Shown here: positions 11,577-23,530 of the stretch, piece by piece
How positions within the stretch are numbered: the first letter of the stretch is position 1
Layout: each line of letters opens with the position of its first letter
Program-made: the position numbers and the translations under genes
Assembly (NCBI GenBank): GCA_026315105.1
Contig: CM048744.1
Span: 371,588,159-371,652,158, forward strand
Source: Locusta migratoria
Taxonomy: Eukaryota > Arthropoda > Insecta > Orthoptera > Acrididae
DNA: 64,000 bases
Direction: 5' to 3'
The notes under the pieces: generated by a model
What the model was told of the DNA's origin: nothing
Databases searched by the model: none
Seen by the model: only the letters and a program-made list of their open reading frames with translations

Positions 11577-12165
11577 TTGTTGTTGTTATTGTGGTCTTCG
11601 GTCTGAAGAGTGGTTTGATGCAGCTCTTCACCCTACTCTACCCTGAGCAAGCCTCATCATCTCCACATAAGAACAGCAATCCACAGATATTTGAACTTGC
11701 TTACTGTATTTGTCTTTTGGTCTCATCTGCAATTTTTACCCCACACACTTCAGTAAATTTATGATTCCTTTATATCTAAGAATGTGTCCTACCAATCGAC
11801 CACTTCTTTAGTCAGTGTATGCCAAAAATTCCTTTTCTCACCTATTCTGCTCAGTTCATTCGTCTGTGGTACCACATTTCAAAAGCTTCTATCCTCTTAC
11901 TGTCTCAACTGTTTATCATTCATATTTCACTACCGTACAAGGCAACACTCCATACAAATACCTTCAGAAAAGACTTGCTAACACTTAACACTGATATTCG
12001 ATGTTAACAAAATTCTCTCATTTTTTAATATCATCTATGCAGCAACCATCATATGTTATTTTACTGCCCAAGTAACAAAACTCATTAATTGTTTCATTAT
12101 CTCATCTAATTCCTTCAGCATTGCTTCAGACTACATTCCATAACTCTTGTTTTGTTCTTATTCAT
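11577..12165 (-). mobile_element. RTE-like LINE 3' fragment
   Basis: Nearly the same as the 3' end of the LINE at 21997-24845: a TTG-rich start (CAA-repeat tail on the sense strand), then the complement of the AASNQSxD protein end, then thumb-region sequence. It is 5'-truncated at about 12165, where PLE sequence begins. Confidence 0.8.
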
Positions 12166-12199
12166 GTTCATCTTACATGCTCCATTAAGTTATTCTTCC

Positions 12200-14700
12200 G
12201 GGTCCTTTAGATTGGCTGTGATTCAAGGGATTGGCAGCAATTCCAACATTGAATCCTGCCTCTCCCAGTTCATACCACCATCTAACTGTGACCCTCCCTC
12301 ACTCCCCCCTAACCACCCTCTGGTCACATTCCAGGAATTCCTCACATCCAACTTGTCATCACCATCCTTCCCCAAGTCCCTTCCAAAGAACACCAACCTT
12401 TCATAACAAGAATGGACAGCCTTACACAACCTCAAAACAGATCCCAACCTAATCATCCTCCCTGCAGACAAGGGTTCCACCACTGTTGTAATGAGTCACA
12501 GTGATTACATGACAGAAGCCGGTGTCAATTGTCTGATTCCTCCAACTTCAAGTTGTGCCAGGACGACCCCATCCCAAAAGTCAAAAATTACCTACAATTC
12601 CTGCTAAAATCTTACAGCCCTTTCCAGAACCTCTCCCCCGAATCCATCTCCCACCTCATCTTGACAACACCCCGCACACCTACATTTTACAAGCTCCCAA
12701 AAATCTATAAACCTAGCAATCCTGGATGCCCAATTCTGGCTGGTTACTGTGCTCCCATGGAAAGAATTACAGCCATTGTTCACCAGCACCTCCAACCAAT
12801 AGTTTGAAACCTAGCCTCCCTCTTCCACAATACCAACCACTTCCTTCACAGGCTCTCCACCATCCCCAACCCTTTACCTCCTAAATCCTTACTTGTCACT
12901 GTTGATGCCACTTTGCTGTACAATATCCCACATGCCCATGGTCTTGCTGCTCTCTAACACTACCTTCCTCGATGTCCTTCAGACTCCAAGCCCAATACCT
13001 CATTCCTTATAAACCTTACCAATTAAATCCTAAAAAACAATTACTTTTCCTTTGAAGGAATATCCAATCAAATCTGCAGCATAGCAATGGACCCTGTATG
13101 GCACCCTCCTATATCAATCTATTTATGAGCTGTCTAGAGGAAACCTTCCTAGCTTCTCAAAACCCAAAACACCTGGTCTGGTTCAGGTTCACTGATGATA
13201 TTTTCATGATTTGAACTCAGGGCCAGGACACCCTATCCTCATTCCTTAACACCTCAATTCCTTATCCCATCAGTTTCACTTGGTCCTTCTCAACCTGGCA
13301 AATCACCTTCCTGGATGTTAACCTCCACCTCACTGATGTCTCCATACACACCTCCGTCCACATTAAATCTACTAGTTACAAACAGTACCTGCACTTTGAT
13401 AGCTGCCATCCATTCCACATAAAAAAACACCCTCCCATACAGCCTTGGCACCCATGGCTGGCGAATTTGCAGTGATGAGAAGTCCCTTACCCATTATGCC
13501 GAAGGCCTCACAAAGATCTTCACAGACAGACATTACCCTCCTGACCTAGTCCGCAAACATATTTCCTGTGCCACATCCCCAAACACTACCAATCCTTCCC
13601 TCAACCCCAGTAACCAGTCACAACGGACTGTCCTTGTCACCCAATACCACTCCCGACTGGAACAACTTAATCACTTCCTTGTCAGGGCTTTGATTATCTG
13701 TCATCATGTCCTAAAATGAGAGACATCCTACCCAAGATCCTTCCGACCCCTCCTAAAGTGGTGTTCCGTCGCCCATGCAACCTCCACAACATCCTAGTCC
13801 ATCCCTATGCCACTCCCAATCCCAACCCCTTACCACAGGGCTCATATCCCTGTGGAAGACCCCAATGCAAAACCTGCCCAATCCATCCACCCAGTACATC
13901 CTATTCCAGCCCCGTAACAGGCTTATCTTACCCCATCAGAGGTTAAGCCACCTGTGAAAGCAGCCAAGTGATATACCAACTCTAAATGCAATCATTGCAC
14001 AGCATTTTATATTGGTATGACGACGAACCAGCTGTCTGTCAGGATGAATGGCCACTGCCAAACTGTGGCAAAAAGCAAGATAGACCACCCTGTGGTGCAG
14101 CATGCAGCTTAAGATAACTTAAGATAACTTCACATCTCTGCACCCTATGCCAAATATCCTCCCCCCCCCCCCCTTCTTCCTTCCCCACACACCCACACAT
14201 TATACAGTATCTCATGTCTTTCTTAGGCCTACAACTGTGTATCACCACTTACAATATCCACTTAATAAATTACTTTTTATTTTTACTTATTTTTTATTTT
14301 TTTTCCTGTTTTTCCTAACTTTATTTTCCCCCTATTTTTATTTTTCCTTATTATTCTTATCATTTCAAATCGCCCCCCCCCCCACTCCCTCCCCACACTC
14401 CTCTACATCTCCCTATCATCCTTTCCCACCCCTTCCCTTCACTGTATTCATTGGCGCAATTCAAATTCCCACCTATCAGAGCATTTAAAAGCCATCATAC
14501 AATGCAGAATTTTACATCCCCACCTTTACTCAGCATCCTGCCCCTTGCACTCCCCACCTCACACAGTCTAGATGCTTGTGTTGCTGGAGTGTCCAGACAT
14601 GATAGTTGTATGTGTAGTGTTTCTTTTCCCGACAAAGGCCATGGCTAAAACTTTAAATTTCTATTTTCGTCTCTCAGCAGCTCTCTTTACAGTGAGTTGT
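12200..14700 (+). mobile_element. Penelope-like element, nearly full but decayed
   Basis: Plus-strand PLE. In order: an N-terminal stretch with LVTFQEFLTSNLSSPSFPKS (about 12320-12380); ILPADKGSTTVV (about 12455-12490); FYKLPKI (about 12690); palm-region remains up to about 13200 with the FxDD motif damaged; the C-x-C linker CGRPQCKTCPIHPP (about 13850-13890); and a GIY-YIG endonuclease with FYIGMTTNQLSVRMNGH (about 14010-14060). Many stops are present. A C/T-rich 3' part follows, and a terminal segment near 14630-14700 (AAGGCCATGGC...CTCAGCAGCTC) matches the arms of the hairpin at 21.1-21.4 kb. Confidence 0.85.
13716..14110 (+). pseudogene. PLE linker and GIY-YIG endonuclease
   Basis: Encodes the segment with RRPCNLHNILVHPYA, the cysteine-rich CGRPQCKTCPIHPP linker, and then, in a shifted frame, a GIY-YIG nuclease core with YIGMTTNQLSVRMNGH, keeping the conserved R and H. 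The GIY-YIG nuclease is the defining second domain of PLEs. A frameshift near 13945-13980 separates linker and nuclease. Confidence 0.8.
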
Positions 14701-14832
14701 TACCTATCCTCCATTATTGATATTCCTATCAGATTTTCCATTATTTGAATGTATGTAATGTGTGAGACATAAAGTGGTTGGAATTGGATTTTGGTGCTAC
14801 TTCCAACTCTCTTCATTGTGTGTGTGTGTGGG

Positions 14833-14971
14833 GTGGGGGGTATTATGACAGTACAGCACTTATACTAACTTTAATTTGGAATATACATGCACATGCATTT
14901 GGAGGGGGTGGATATTATGACAGTACAGCACCTATATAAACTTTCATTTTGAATACACACGTGCACGCATT
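14833..14971. repeat. Two-copy tandem duplication of about 70 bp
   Basis: The segment containing TATTATGACAGTACAGCAC occurs twice (about 14840 and 14911), followed in both copies by similar CTTTMATTT and GCATGCAT-like ends. The copies differ at several positions. A short GT/G-rich run precedes it at 14817-14838. Confidence 0.8.
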
Positions 14972-16639
14972 GGGCATGATTGCGTTGCAGTGGCATGGTC
15001 CATGAAGGCAGAAATCATGTGACTGGCAAAACCTATAGTGACCAGTGGTCATGAGGTGGCCACGAGATGGTTCGCTATGGCGGCTAGCATGACGTCTTTA
15101 ATAAAAGCAATATTTGATAGAAAATTAATTACTCGCAAACCACATGAGGTACATGGAAGCTGGTACCATCATTTTAAAGGAAATATTGAGACAGACAACA
15201 TGGTGTATTTTTGTGTTATGTGTCTGCCATAATTGTTCAACTATTTACTGATAAACAATCAAAACTTCAGAAATTTATAACTAATCAACAAATTAACCAA
15301 TATATTTGTATGATGTGTCGATGGATAGATCTCGGAGAGCTTTATCAGACTACGATAGCAGGTGTTTTATAAAAACTACCGTTTGGGAAGTATTTAATAA
15401 AAAATGTTTCCTATAATTAACTTTTGATATTTGAGTCACAATACTTATGCAAATAATAAAAAGAATGGCAGTGCACACATTAGGTAAGCAGTAGGAATAC
15501 ATGTATAGCAATTACGTTAACTATTTATGTTTATTTTGAAAAGTAAAAATGGTAGTTACAAGCGAACAACTGAAAAACATTTGTAGTTTAAAAACTATTT
15601 CATCTATACTAAAACAGTTAACATCACTGGAAATCTTGTTAATTTTACTATTAAACTGATATATTACTTCTATAAGACAAGTCTCATTTAACAAAATTGT
15701 CCATTTTGGAAGAAGGCTATAAATATTGGGCTGCCATCTTTATTTTGGCAGTATCCAATCACATTACACTGAGGTCCAATCTGCGCTTCTCGGCTCTGCT
15801 ATTTCCCTTAGAAGATCGCCAAGTTATTGTGTTAGGAACTTGTTAAATTTTCTCATCCTGAGTCCATAGATTGGGACTTAAGATAATGGTGTGGAAGAAG
15901 TTGGAACTTAGAGATTTTTTGGTGTCGGAGTGGACATAAGCCGATACTTAAAAAATTTTGGTATTTGAGAAACCAAGTTTGAGTTTGGGAACACACAGGA
16001 CTTGTTACTGTCTGTGATTTGGTTCACAGGAGCGAACTTTACTATTTATACCGTGAAATATTTTGGACTTGTTTTTCCATGAATATATGGAACATTAGTT
16101 GGAATCTTGGAATTTCAATTTTGCTTTTTTAGCCAAGTGAACTTTAAGGGGTCTTTATTTATCACTTCCATTGAACTGGACAATAAGTGTTTTTTTTGTT
16201 TTTTTTTGTTTTTTTTTTTTTTTTTTTTTGGGACTTAAATGTATAACAATTTGAATTAATAAATAATTATATTTATGAACATCAAATACCCATGAGTGAC
16301 CCAGTTATTTACACACATAAACTTTTTTCTTATGTTAACATTATTTTTTAAATTAACTTTTATGTATGTTTGTTTTAAATTTTAGGCATTGAAGTGAGGA
16401 GTGGATAGTTGGTCCTTGGACATAAAACGTAGCCAGCAGACTTGAAAATTCTGACTGTCTCCCTTTGCTCCTGTTGGTGTAGTGCTTACTGAACAGTATT
16501 GTTTAAATTGCACATCCAGTTTCTGGGGACTCAAGCTGTGAATATTAAACTAATCTGAAATTACCAACAAGTAATTCAGGTTCAGGCATACACACCCAAC
16601 GGACAAATACATTAAATAGTATTCTCACAATTCTGTATC
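14972..16639. other. Unrecognised intronic sequence with T-rich tract
   Basis: A 64-codon open frame (15038-15232) has no recognisable motif. A T-rich tract broken by two G lies at about 16189-16229. The patch 15720-16180 is rich in repeated TTGGRA and GGACTT words and may be an undescribed repeat, but no family was recognised. Confidence 0.35.
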
Positions 16640-17080
16640 TACTGCCCTCTGGATATCATGGATGAAAAGCGCAAGTTGTGTTTCATATGACTGCTGCTTT
16701 CAGAAACCATGTTGATTCCTATAGAGGAGATTTTTCAGTCTCCAGAAATGACATAATACTCAAACATAATATGTATGCCACAATTCTGCAAATGACTGAT
16801 GCCAGAGATATAGGCCTGTAGTTTTGCACATATGATCACTGAGCCTTCTTGTAAACGAGAATGACCTGTACTTTTTTCTAACACTTAGGAATGCATTGCT
16901 TCTCTAGAGACTTTTAGTACACTGCTGCTAGAAGGGAAGGGTGGAACCATTCCTTCAAATACTCTGTATAAAATCGAATTGGTACCCCATTATGTCCAGT
17001 GGCCTTTCCTCTGTTAAGTGATTTCAATTGATTTTCTATCCCACTGACAGTGTCATCTGTCTTCTTTGTTAGGCTGCTTC
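16640..17080 (-). mobile_element. CR1-like LINE fragment (reverse-transcriptase region)
   Basis: Closely parallels the LINE at 6475-9300: the segment CCCTCTGGATATCATGGATG and what follows align with about 7580-7930 in the same order and orientation. It covers the finger region of the reverse transcriptase and part of the linker, with extra sequence where the other copy is deleted. It ends about 340 bp before the UBE4A exon at 17419. Confidence 0.8.
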
Positions 17081-17418
17081 AATTTGCACATATAACTGAC
17101 AGATTGACTAATTTCAATGCTAATTGAATTGGAAATGCTGCAATGTACTGAATTTTTAATAAACAACTATTTTTCAGGACAACAAACCATGCAGTATCCT
17201 CACAATCTTTAGACTTTTCCTGCTTACACAGTATATCTTCCCCCTTTCTATCTCTGAACTCCATTCATGCCAAGTCATCTGTCAAAAACTAAGCCACTCC
17301 AACCTACTTCCCCTGCCTAACCTCTTGTGTCCTCCTACAGATAATCAGCAGTGTTGCAGATCTCTCAGATTAATGTAATAATTTTGCTTAAACATAGCTA
17401 CAAGAATGTACACCTTAC

Positions 17419-17581
17419 CTAGAACATCCTCAGCAAGCTGAAACAGTTGTGGACTGTAAGAACGGCCATCAGAGGAGACTGCCGTGCAGAATTCATCGCT
17501 GTTGTACAGATGCACATATATCTTGCATATATTCATTACAATAGCAGCAGGGTCAAATTCATATTCTTTCTGATCTTTCAC
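17419..17581 (-). CDS. UBE4A: UBE4A exon (end of Ufd2 core)
   Basis: Minus-strand exon of 163 nt between a CTTATAG acceptor and a GTAAGG donor. The 54 codons begin [20 protein letters not shown] and include [20 protein letters not shown]. The DGRSYSP motif is conserved in Ufd2 proteins just before the linker to the U-box. One base remains at the 3' end and is completed by the first two bases of the exon at 9849. A fragment of CR1-like LINE (16640-17080) lies just downstream in the next intron. Confidence 0.95.
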
Positions 17582-19369
17582 CTATAAGAAACCATGTAAT
17601 ACATTTGTTGCATTAAGATGAACCTCAGATATCAAATCACAAACCCATAGGGTCAGAAATCACAGTAAAAAAAAAGATAACAACCTGTGTTCTTGTTGGA
17701 TTAAAACAGTGACATAAGAAGGTAACAAAATGCATATCCAGTATTCCAGAAAAAAGACAAGTAAAACATGTTGCATGTCTAAGAATGTAATACAATCAAA
17801 TGTTTCACTCCTTAAAATAAAGTACTTAAGAGTGCTGTCTAGAGACTTTCAGAAAAATCCTTTAAGAAGATAGACACTGTGGCAGGTGTGCGTATGGGGG
17901 GTACTCTTATCTTGCCAAAGGATTGTTCAAAATATTGTCTACTTATTTACTGACTGAATATAATTAAAAACTTCAGCTATTTGGTGCCACTCTGTGAAGT
18001 ATTAGTTTCTAGATGATAAATACTCCTCTTTTGACAGTCTTTGACACTTTCACAGTCTATAATTCTTTGTGGCCCATTATTTTTCTCTAAAATTGTCACT
18101 TTCACTTTCTTTATCACAGACTGCTTTCTGTCTCTTCAATTACCAGTTTCCTCTATACTCACGTTCTTGTGGATGGAATGTAAACCACAGAATGAGACAC
18201 TTAAACACAGGGATTGGTGGCGGGGGGGGGGGGGGGGGGAGGGGTATAAAATTTTTCTTGTTACAATTTGCAATCTGGATGATCCAGACCCCCAAAAGCT
18301 TATGTATCTCATCTCTTTTTCTTATTCTACTGTTTCCTCTCTTTATCTCGCTCCCACTGCTACTATCTCCATCCATGTATCTCTCTTACTGCAACCATCT
18401 CTCTCTCACCATGACTGTGTGCTTTCTTTCTGTCTCTCACTAGTACTGTCTCACCTCTCTTCCACTGTCACTTTTTCCTTCTGTAAAAAAAAAAAAGTAA
18501 GCACAGCAATTTTTTTAGTTAGGAAGGTAGAATGAGAAGACTGAAGCAAGTGTTTTCTGTCAGAGTCTGTTAAAGAAAAACATATTTTCCTTTTTTGTGC
18601 TCTGACTCCTAATTCTTTACTTATAGTTGCTACAGCAGGATGTGCTACTTATCTACGATAAATTTTATAGATTTGTAAATATTTGATGTTTTTAATATGA
18701 TTTGACACATTTAAATACAGGGTATGACAAATAACAAAAATAAATTTCATTTATCGAGAGAAGATACAAGAATGTTTGATGCACAAAATCAATTTTTTTT
18801 TTCACAGAATAGTTTTCTTAAAATGGAATGATACATATTTCCTAACAGTTGTCAAGCCCACTTTACAAAAGTCGACAAACCGTGCGAGATCGCCCACTGG
18901 GTATGAAACCAATATCTCAACAATGCAGTGATATGTTGGGCAGTATGAATAAGAAAGAGTACATATTCTAGAGAAGATTCTCACAGCAAAAAAACATTCT
19001 CTGAATAAGGTCTCAATTCTGTATGAACAAAAACTTTGAAGGATATGCTCTGAGCAGGAAGTTCATTCTCATTAGCTGCCCTCCTTCTTGAGTAAGTTCT
19101 CGGTGCGTTATGTCTAGCACAGAACAGTTGTTTAGTCATATATTTCTTTTGACTACCTCAATCAGGCAAATTATTCAGTGTACAAGCATGGAGCAGGCAT
19201 CTACGTGTTCTGGAAGAACTGTTCTATGTTTAGATATTTGTTGTGCAATAGCAAATATTTAACCTGTAACTCTATCAGTGTTATCTAACACGAGATACTT
19301 TTGGTTAAACTCTGGCCAGGAGACAGCTAGACCATCCTATCACAGAGCATGCAGCGCTGCATAATGTTG
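17582..19369. other. Intron sequence, low-complexity patches, no gene
   Basis: Contains a CT-rich region (about 18080-18480) with a run of about 18 G near 18222-18239. Long open frames here (for example 18041-18535) are artefacts of pyrimidine-rich sequence. Nothing else was recognised. Confidence 0.4.
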
Positions 19370-19640
19370 CTCGCTTCAATGACTGCTACATAGCTTGTGC
19401 CATATGGATCCTCCCCACAAACACCAGCTTTTCTGCATTGTGCAGGTGGCAAGTCTCCCTATAATATATCCTACACTCCCGCAATCCCCCAGGCCTAAAT
19501 CTTTGCAAGTTCTTGTACCATCCTTCCCTCCCTTTCCCTGCCCACACACTATCCTTACATTCGTCTCCCATCCTACCACACATTTCAGTCCCTTCCCCTC
19601 CTTCTACGCTGTCCGTCAGACAGCACTGGTGTATTCCCCC
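19370..19640 (+). mobile_element. Penelope-like element C-terminal fragment
   Basis: Plus-strand sequence reads CYIACAIWILPTNTSFSALC and then RWQVSL and HSRNPPGLNL, matching the end of the other PLE proteins here (compare WILPTDTNLSELRRWELALQ at 33.5 kb). Only the last 90 or so residues and some 3' flank remain. Confidence 0.75.
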
Positions 19641-19689
19641 ACCCGTGCTGTGCCAACCGGTTTGGGTAGAATGAACAAGAGCAGTAAAA

Positions 19690-20570
19690 AGAAAACCAAT
19701 ACTTCAGTACTGCAGCAACATTAATTTTGTTGTGCAGACTGTGAAATCCTGGGATGTACTTTGGAATTCATGTCATAAGGCCTTATTAATAGATTCTCTT
19801 TCAAAACATGCAATATTACTTTGTTATGTATTTGTATTACTTTGTTATGTAACTGTTTACAACTGTAAATGTGCACTGCAAACAAACAGGTAAAACATGC
19901 AGCTGAATCCACTTGTGATTCATTTCTGTATCAGTAACGAAAAAACTCATCTGACATAAAGGAAGTTTTCTTTTACCTTCTGAGCAACACAAATGCTGTC
20001 ATTTTTATTATAAACCACAGTAAACCGTAACATTGACAGAAATTACCCAGCTCATAGTATTATAGCAAGTTCACTTCAGAAAGATAATGTCCTCCACTTA
20101 TGAGAAACTTCTCCAGTTTTATTCATACAAAACCTGATGTTCTTTTCATCGAGCAACTTCCACCACCTTTATTCTCAGGTTAAAGTATATTCTCCAACTG
20201 ACTTTATTCATGTGAATCAGAGAATGTTCGAAATTCCAATTATCAAGTACTTTCCCCATTTTATTCATATGACCCATTACTGTGCTCTCAGTGTTAAATT
20301 AAATTTTTATTGAATTCATATACTTATGTATGAGCAAAAATCAACTATATGACAAGTCTATACATTGTGTTTTTACCTCAGCAAACTCTTTAAAATATGT
20401 AGCAATATTTTGAATAAATTGATGCTATGCAGTAACTGTGTCAAATAATGACCTGTACAATGTGGAAAAATCATATTGTTTCACCAAGTGGATTTCTTAA
20501 GACCTCATGGTAAGTTTCACAGCAGTCAGAAAGGTGTTTCTCACTGCAATCGTCAATTTTTGTACCCAGA
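19690..20570. other. AT-rich intron sequence, weak internal repetition
   Basis: No gene was recognised. Between about 20100 and 20275 a loose motif ending in TTTTATTCAT recurs three or four times with variable spacing, too weak to call a tandem array. Confidence 0.3.
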
Positions 20571-20574
20571 TATC

Positions 20575-21990
20575 ATGGATTTTTTAGTGTACCTTGCTTT
20601 TGTAGATCTGGAGAAAGCTTTTGACAATGTTGATTGGAATACACTCTTTCGAATTCTGAATGTATCATGGGTAAAATAAAGGGAGCAAAGAGTTATATTC
20701 AACTTTTACAAAAATGAGACAGCAATTATTTGAGTTAAAGGGCAGGAAAGGGACATGAGAGTTGGAAAGGGAGTAGGACAGTGTTGTAGCCTTTCTCCAA
20801 TGTTAGTCAACTTGTACACAGAGCAAGCTGTGAAGGAATACAAGGATAAATTTGGAGAGGGAATTAAAGTTCAGGGAGCAGAAATAAAATCTTTGTGGTT
20901 TGCCGATGACATAGTAATTCTGTCAGAGGCAGCAAAGGACCAGGAAAACAACTGAACACAATGGAACAGTGTGTCAGAAAATCATGCAATGCTGAAGAAA
21001 TTAGATTACATAAAGAGGCAATAAAACTAGTAAATGAAAAATCGACTGGAATGTCAATAACGGAGAATAGATAACAATTCACCATAAAGAGGTTCACTGG
21101 GCTGCTGACAGGCACGAAAATAAATAATCAAATTTAAGTAACTTAAATTATCAGCCGTGGCCTTCATCATAAAAAGAAACACAATCAATCACTCAACAAC
21201 TATACAAACACAACTGCCATGTCCGGCCACTCCAGCGTTGGAGCGGCCGAACATGGTGGTTGTGTTTGTATAGTTGTGTGAGTAATTGCATGAATGTATG
21301 TGTTTCTTTTTATGATGAAGGCCATGGCCAAAAATTTAAGTTGTGTGAATGTGATTATCTATTTTCATGCCTGTCAGCAGCTCATCAAACCTCTTTACAT
21401 TATTGACAAAGTAGTAGATGAATTTGTTATTTGGGTAGCAAAATAACTTCTGATGACCAAAATAAAGAAGATATAAAATGCAGAATGGCTATGGGAAGAA
21501 AAGTGTTTCTGAAGAAGTAAAATTCGTTGACATTCAATATTATTTTAAATGTAAGGACATCCTTTCTGAAAGCATTTGTCTGGAATGTAGCATTGTATGG
21601 GAGTGATATGTGGACAATAAAGAGTTCAGACAAAAAGATGATAGAAGCTTTTCAAATGTTTTACTACAGACAAATGATGAATATTAAATGGGTAGGTCAC
21701 ATAACTAATGAGGAGGTACTGAACAGAATTGGGGAGAAAAGGAGTTTCTGGCATACCTTGACTAAGAGAAGGTATAGATTGGCGCGACACGTTCTGAGAC
21801 ATCAAGAAATTTTCAACTTGGCATTAGAAGGAAGTGTATGGGGCAGAAATCATAGTGAGAGACTAAGGGATGAATACAGTAAGCAGATTCAAAAAGATGT
21901 AGGTTGTCGATCTTATTCTCGGATGAAGAGGCTTGCAAGGAACAGGGTACCATGGAGAGCTGCATCAAACCAGTCTGAAGACCACAACAT
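20575..21990 (+). mobile_element. RTE-like LINE, 5'-truncated
   Basis: Plus-strand copy starting within the reverse transcriptase at VYLAFVDLEKAFDNVDW, then a GQCCSLSPMLVNLYTEQAV block, and the catalytic SLWFADDIVILSE (about 20886-20925). After an inserted hairpin (21085-21400), the C-terminal region follows with FLKAFVWNVALYGSDMW (about 21560-21610) and a long open stretch (21527-22075) ending with the usual RAASNQSEDHN. It meets the tail of an oppositely oriented copy at about 21995. Confidence 0.88.
21085..21400. repeat. Palindromic hairpin made of PLE terminal sequence
   Basis: A long inverted repeat centred near 21237. The left arm reads GGTTCACTGGGCTGCTGACA, then GCCGTGGCCTTCATC and CATAAAAAGAAACAC; the right arm holds the complements in reverse order. 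The right arm (about 21238-21385) parallels the 3' end of the PLE at 14580-14690 (GGAGxxxxCCxxACATG, AAGGCCATGGC, CAGCAGCTC). The hairpin interrupts the plus-strand RTE-like LINE. It has no coding capacity. Confidence 0.8.
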
Positions 21991-22026
21991 ACATCTTGGT
22001 GGTTGTTGTTGTTGTTGTTGTTGTCT

Positions 22027-22577
22027 TCAGTCCGGAGACTGGTTTGATGCAGCTCTCCACAATACCCTATCCTGAGAAAGCCTCTTCATCTCCACATAAG
22101 AACGGCAACCTACATCTGTCTGAATCTGCTTACTGTATCCATCTCTTGGTCTTCCTCTGCGGTTTTTACCCCACACACTTCCCTCCAATGCTAAATTCAC
22201 AATTCCTTGATGTCTAAGAATGTGTCCTACCAATCTATCCCTTCTTTTAGTCAAGGTATGCCAGAAATTTCTTTTCTCCCCAATTCTGTTCAGTACCTCC
22301 TCATTAGTTACGCGATCCACCCACCTAATCTTCAGCATTCTTCTGTAGCACCATATTTCAGAAGCCTCAATCCTCTTCCCGCACTGTTTATCATCCATGT
22401 CTCACTCCCATACAAAGCAACACTCCATACGAATGCCTTAAGAAAGGACTTCCTTAGGCTTAAATCAATATTCGATGTTAACAAATTTCTCTTTTGCAAG
22501 AATGCTTTTCTACTCATTGCCATTCTGCATTTTATATCCTCTGTACTGCAACCATCATTTGTTATTTTACTGCCCAA
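22027..22577 (-). pseudogene. RTE-like LINE C-terminal region
   Basis: Two frames (22577-22332 and 22398-22027). They contain GSKITNDGCSTEDIKCRMAM, SFLKAFVWSVALYGSETW, then WCYRRMLKIRWVDRVTNEEV and end at AASNQSPD. The block is very similar to the oppositely oriented copy at 21527-22000, so both belong to the same or sister subfamilies. Confidence 0.88.
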
Positions 22578-22635
22578 GTAACAAAACTCATCTACCTCCT
22601 TTATTGCTTCGTTACCTAATCTAATTCCTTCAGCA

Positions 22636-23530
22636 TCACATTTCAGCTAGAAATGTAGCTTTGCCTTTTCTTAATCTATCTTCTAGGATAAGCCGTAAAG
22701 TGAGTATTGCCTCCCGTGTTCCTACATTTCTCCTGAACCCAAACTGATCTTCCCCGAGGTCGGCTTCTACCAGCTTTTCCATCCTCCTGTATATAATTCG
22801 TGTTAATATTTTGCAACCATGGCTTATTAAACTGATGGTTCTGTAGTTTTCACACCTGTCTGCACTTGCTTTCTTTGGAATGGGGATTATAACATTTTTC
22901 TTAAAGTCTGAGGGTACTTCGCCTGCCTCGTACATCTTACAAACCAGGTGAAACAGGTTTGTCATGGCTGGTTCTCCCAGAGACTTCAGTAGCTCTGAGG
23001 GAATATCATCTACTCCAGGGGCTTTGTTTCGACTTAGGTCTTTCAGGGCTCTGTCAAATTCTTCTCTCAGTACAGTATCTCCTATTTCATCTTCATCTAC
23101 ATCCTCTTCCCTTCCTACAAATATTGTCTCGAAGTTCATTTCCTTTGTAGAGCCCCTCTATATACACTTTCCACCTTTCAGCTTTCCCTTCTTTGCTGAG
23201 AACTGGTTTTCCATCAGTGTCCTTGATATTCATAGAGCTGTTTTTATTATCTCCAAATGTTTCTTTTATTTTCATGTAGGCTGTATCTATTTTTCCCCTA
23301 TTTATACATTCTTCTACATCCATGCATTTGCCTTCTAGCCACTCCTGCTTAGCCATTTTGCACTTCCTGTCAATCTCAGTTCTTAGTCGTCTGTACTCCA
23401 TTTTGCCTGTTTCATTTACTGAATTTTTATATTTTCTCCTTTCATCGATTAAATTTAGTATCTCCTGTAATATCCAAGGATTTTTTGTAGGTCTTGCCTT
23501 CCTACCTATTTTGTCCTCTGCTACCTTCAC
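22636..23530 (-). pseudogene. RTE-like LINE linker and partial reverse transcriptase
   Basis: Two overlapping frames: 23530-23093 (linker, with KNPWILQEILNLIDERRKYK near its start) and 23139-22636 (reverse transcriptase start with NKAPGVDDIPSELLK, VIIPIPKK, ENYRTISLISHGCKILTRII and GEDQFGFRRNVGT). The frame then jumps from KGKATFLA directly into sequence that normally lies after the catalytic palm, so the YADD region is deleted. Confidence 0.88.

Noticed and set aside
12223..12483. An 86-codon minus-strand open frame
   Set aside because: It is the antisense shadow of the PLE reverse-transcriptase coding region.
15038..15232. A small open frame as a possible host gene
   Set aside because: No motif, no splice or homology support; length is within chance expectation for this window.
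18041..18535. A 164-codon open frame with serine and leucine runs
   Set aside because: Pyrimidine-rich low-complexity sequence; it contains a glycine run from a G homopolymer and no domain.
20100..20275. A satellite based on the recurring TTTTATTCAT word
   Set aside because: Spacing and sequence of the three or four occurrences are too variable.
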